Assembly (NCBI GenBank): GCA_003219495.1
Contig: QHOZ01000177.1
Location: forward strand, 1 to 6,354
DNA length: 6,354 bases
Reading direction: 5' to 3'
Origin: Verrucomicrobiota bacterium
Lineage (GTDB): Bacteria > Verrucomicrobiota > Verrucomicrobiae > Chthoniobacterales > UBA10450
A model generated the notes under the pieces. That model did not search any database and had not been told where the DNA came from. It saw only the letters and a program-made list of their open reading frames with translations. Every line of letters starts with the position of its first letter. Within the stretch, counting starts at the first letter, position 1. A program made the translations under genes and the position numbers. Shown in pieces: positions 4,238 to 6,354 of this stretch.

Positions 4238-5902
4238 CTATTCCTTGTTCGACTTGTCGTAGAAGAGAATGTTGATCAGCAGGAAAATTCCGCAGGCTGC
4301 GGCGCCGAGGAAAAAAATGATCGCCAGGCCGGGGTAACCCCAGATCCGGAAGGTTGTGTCGACGCGCATGAGCAGCGCCGCACCAATAATGAGCGAGGCG
4401 ACGATGAGCCCGACCGTGATGCGGTTCGCGACTTTTTGAAATCCAACCATCAATTTGCGCTCGTCGATCGCGTCCACCTTTATTTTGAACTCATTGTTTG
4501 CGATCGCGTCGAAGAGTTTGTTCACGCGCGCGGGTAATCTTTGCACGAGGTCTTTCACTTCCAGGATGCTGCTGAACAAATTTCCGGGCGACAGACTCTT
4601 GAATAATCGCTGGCGAAGAATTTGGGCGGCGTTTTTACGGATGGACGCGTTCGGATCGAACTCAGGCGCAAGCGTGCGTCCGATCTGATCGAGATTGAGC
4701 AGCGTTTTCCCGAGCATCGTCAACTCGGGCGGAACACGAATGCCGCTCGCGGCGGCAACTTGCGTGACCTCGAGGACGAGTCGTCCAACTTCCATTTGCC
4801 GGACCGTGGCCGTCTTTTGCACAGCGACGATTTCCGCGATTCGCCGACGAAAGCCCTGGTCGTCGGACATGTCGCGCGTGTCGCCGATTTTGATCGCGAT
4901 GTCGGCAGCTTCTTCACCGCGTCCTTCCGAAATTGCGAGCAACAGCTGGATCAAATCTTCCTGCAACCGCGGCATGATGCGCCCGACCATTCCGAGATCG
5001 AGAAGGGCGATTCGATAATCCTCCGTGATGAAAACATTCCCCGGATGCGGATCGGCATGGAAAAATCCGGTGACGAGAATTTGGTCCAGGTACGCGCGAA
5101 AAACTTCTTCGGCCAGCGCTTCGCCGTCGAATTCCATCCGCGCGAGCGGGCTCATGTCGGTGACTTTTTTGCCCGGCACGTATTCCATGGTGAGGACGCG
5201 CGCAGTGCAGTAGTCGTCGATCGGCAACGGCACGATGATGCGCGGATAACTCTGCATGTTCGCGTGAAACGTGGTCAGGTTTTGCGCTTCCAATCGGTAA
5301 TCGAGCTCGCGCAAAAGGCTTTTGCGAAATTCCTCCAGCATTTGGCGAAACTGGTAACGTTTTCCAAATTCCGTATGTCGATCCAGGAAGTCGGCGAGAT
5401 CGTAAAGCGCGTCGAGATCGCTCAACACGGCATCGCGAATTCCAGGGCGCTGCACTTTTACCGCAACCGGTTTGCCATCGCGCAGTCGCGCAAGATGGAC
5501 CTGGCCTAACGAGGCGGACGCGGTTGGTTTTGATTCGAATTCGGAAAACGCTTTGGCGATGCGCACGCCGAGCTCGGACGAAACAATCTGTTCGACTTCG
5601 CCGAAGCCGAACGGCTCCACGTTGTCCTGCAATCGAGTGAGCGCTTCAATGTAGGCCTGCGGCATCAGCTCGACGCGCGTGGACAACAGTTGTCCAAGTT
5701 TCACAAACGTCGGGCCGAGCTTTTCGAGATCGTCCGCGAGCTCCTCCGCTTTGGCCGCTTCTTTCGGCGCGACGCGCTGCTCCGCTTCCAGCGTTTCGTT
5801 CAAGCCGGTTTGCTTCACCAGATCCGAGCCGCCGTATTTGAGCAGCAACCACGCGATCTGCCGGTAGCGATTCAGATGTTGCGGATTTAATGATAAGCCC
5901 AT
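4238..5902 (-). CDS. AarF/ABC1/UbiB family atypical kinase
   Basis: A 554-aa member of the UbiB/ABC1/ADCK atypical protein-kinase-like family; the best-studied relatives support ubiquinone synthesis or quinone/lipid handling through ATPase activity. The defining KxGQ motif is K68-L-G-Q71 in LGPTFVKLGQLLSTR. The alanine-rich nucleotide loop is ASASLGQVH (128-136). VAVKVQRPG (146-154) gives the catalytic lysine K149, ELDYRLEAQN (199-208) the ExD motif, FFHADPHPGNVF (280-291) the catalytic loop with D284 and N289, and LLDLGMVGR (300-308) the DFG-like metal site at D302. Two C-terminal membrane helices (about 493-511 and 524-546) anchor it, as in UbiB, whose length (546 in E. coli) is close. All key residues are intact. 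Whether the substrate is ubiquinone or menaquinone-related is unclear, as no quinone genes are in view. It is downstream of the DUF5069 gene on the same strand, after a 70-bp gap. Confidence 0.95.
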   Translation of the reverse strand: MGLSLNPQHLNRYRQIAWLLLKYGGSDLVKQTGLNETLEAEQRVAPKEAAKAEELADDLEKLGPTFVKLGQLLSTRVELMPQAYIEALTRLQDNVEPFGFGEVEQIVSSELGVRIAKAFSEFESKPTASASLGQVHLARLRDGKPVAVKVQRPGIRDAVLSDLDALYDLADFLDRHTEFGKRYQFRQMLEEFRKSLLRELDYRLEAQNLTTFHANMQSYPRIIVPLPIDDYCTARVLTMEYVPGKKVTDMSPLARMEFDGEALAEEVFRAYLDQILVTGFFHADPHPGNVFITEDYRIALLDLGMVGRIMPRLQEDLIQLLLAISEGRGEEAADIAIKIGDTRDMSDDQGFRRRIAEIVAVQKTATVRQMEVGRLVLEVTQVAAASGIRVPPELTMLGKTLLNLDQIGRTLAPEFDPNASIRKNAAQILRQRLFKSLSPGNLFSSILEVKDLVQRLPARVNKLFDAIANNEFKIKVDAIDERKLMVGFQKVANRITVGLIVASLIIGAALLMRVDTTFRIWGYPGLAIIFFLGAAACGIFLLINILFYDKSNKE

Positions 5903-5972
5903 GGCCGCACCCGTACAACGCAGTTCGACGCCGAAACGGCCTCAACTCTTCACTGCAAAATCACTAACTGAC

Positions 5973-6354
5973 CTAGGCCGCTTTCTGCGCGTGGCTCTCT
6001 TTGTCGTCGATTTCGAGCCAATCGAATAACGTCGTCTTCGCCGGATCAAGATTGTACGGCTTCACTTGTTCGACGAACCAATCGCGCTTCTCCGGATTCT
6101 CGTACGGATTGGAGGCGGTGACTTCATCGCCCCAGCGCTTGATCTCGTCGGGCGTTTTCGTCTCGCCACTGCGATTCAGCCACTCGACCATCTCCTGATC
6201 GCCTGCGCCGTTTTCGATTTGTGCTTTGAAATCTTCGCCTTTCACGCCCTTAAAGCCGAAGAGCATGTTATCGAGCGGACAATCGAAATGGTATTCGCCA
6301 ATGTTTCCGCCGACGAGCGCGCGGCATTTGTCGATCGTGCGTCCGAGAATTGCG
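5973..6354 (-). CDS. DUF5069 domain-containing protein, 5' end outside the window
   Basis: The minus-strand frame is open to the right edge. The visible part is 126 residues, beginning AILGRTIDKCRALVGG and continuing IGEYHFDCPLDNMLFGFKGV. An ATG at 6266 opens a 97-aa frame, but it is internal: the codons before it encode the conserved GRTIDKCRA...GEYHFDCPLD start of the domain. DUF5069 is recognised from this block plus GEDFKAQIENGAGDQEMVEWLN (residues about 39-60 of the visible part) and TPDEIKRWG. The C-terminal NPEKRDWFVEQ...LFDWLEIDD is polar and fits a soluble cytoplasmic protein. Two cysteines lie in the conserved N-terminal half (DKCRA and FDCPLD). The function of the family is not known to me. 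Probably only about 10-20 residues are missing. It lies 70 bp upstream of the UbiB-family gene with no terminator seen, so co-transcription is possible. Confidence 0.8.
   Translation of the reverse strand, partial: AILGRTIDKCRALVGGNIGEYHFDCPLDNMLFGFKGVKGEDFKAQIENGAGDQEMVEWLNRSGETKTPDEIKRWGDEVTASNPYENPEKRDWFVEQVKPYNLDPAKTTLFDWLEIDDKESHAQKAA

Noticed and set aside
4219..4238. GC-rich hairpins between the convergent permease and UbiB-family genes (CGCCG-ACG-CGGCG, or GACGC-N6-GCGTC)
   Set aside because: The alternative stems are only 5 bp and are not followed by a T-tract on either strand, so I do not call a terminator.
3560..4537. Plus-strand open frame of 325 codons overlapping the permease and the UbiB-family gene
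   Set aside because: It runs out of frame through the permease and antisense into the kinase, and is rich in Arg/Asp/Ser as expected of a shadow frame in GC-rich DNA.
4622..5509. Plus-strand open frame of 295 codons antisense to the UbiB-family gene
   Set aside because: The opposite strand carries every UbiB motif; the antisense product is rich in Arg/Asp/His/Phe with no recognisable domain.

Overview
The window looks like chromosomal DNA from a GC-rich member of the Verrucomicrobiota, perhaps a soil Chthoniobacterales/Spartobacteria-like lineage. This rests on the combination of a DUF5069 protein, the 70-residue 'YGKRMNLWKPM...YPYF' membrane protein and a RibD with an EPCSTKGRTGAC zinc motif. 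It is an inference from remembered family distribution; nothing in the window proves the taxonomy. There is no rRNA, tRNA, CRISPR array, transposase or phage gene.

Layout from left to right. (1) A minus-strand operon of two small heat-shock proteins (977-516, then 484-122) ends in a textbook intrinsic terminator at 62-98. (2) A 269-bp divergent intergenic region contains a perfect TGTGAC-N5-GTCACA palindrome and a possible RNA thermometer in the hsp20 leader. (3) ribD (1247-2281, +) encodes the bifunctional deaminase/reductase of riboflavin synthesis and stands alone, without other rib genes in view. (4) A 70-aa membrane protein (2516-2304, -) converges on ribD and diverges from (5) a 533-aa APC-superfamily amino-acid permease (2607-4208, +). 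The 90 bp between the two hold a 12-bp perfect inverted repeat that overlaps the small gene's start codon, and a tandem 8-bp direct repeat. (6) An AarF/ABC1/UbiB atypical kinase (5902-4238, -) converges on the permease with a 29-bp gap. (7) A DUF5069 protein (5973 to the right edge, -) lies upstream of it and is cut by the window end.

The genes look like ordinary housekeeping and stress functions: protein-aggregate holding, flavin synthesis, amino-acid uptake and quinone/lipid-related kinase activity. They do not form an obvious single pathway. I see no novel multi-gene defence or mobile system.

The most unusual signal is in the non-coding DNA. The 11-mer AAGATCGACAT occurs four times in 6.35 kb, every copy in intergenic sequence, in strictly alternating orientation, with two copies forming the hairpin at the start of the small membrane-protein gene. 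It may be a dispersed genomic repeat, an uptake-signal-like word or a regulatory motif.
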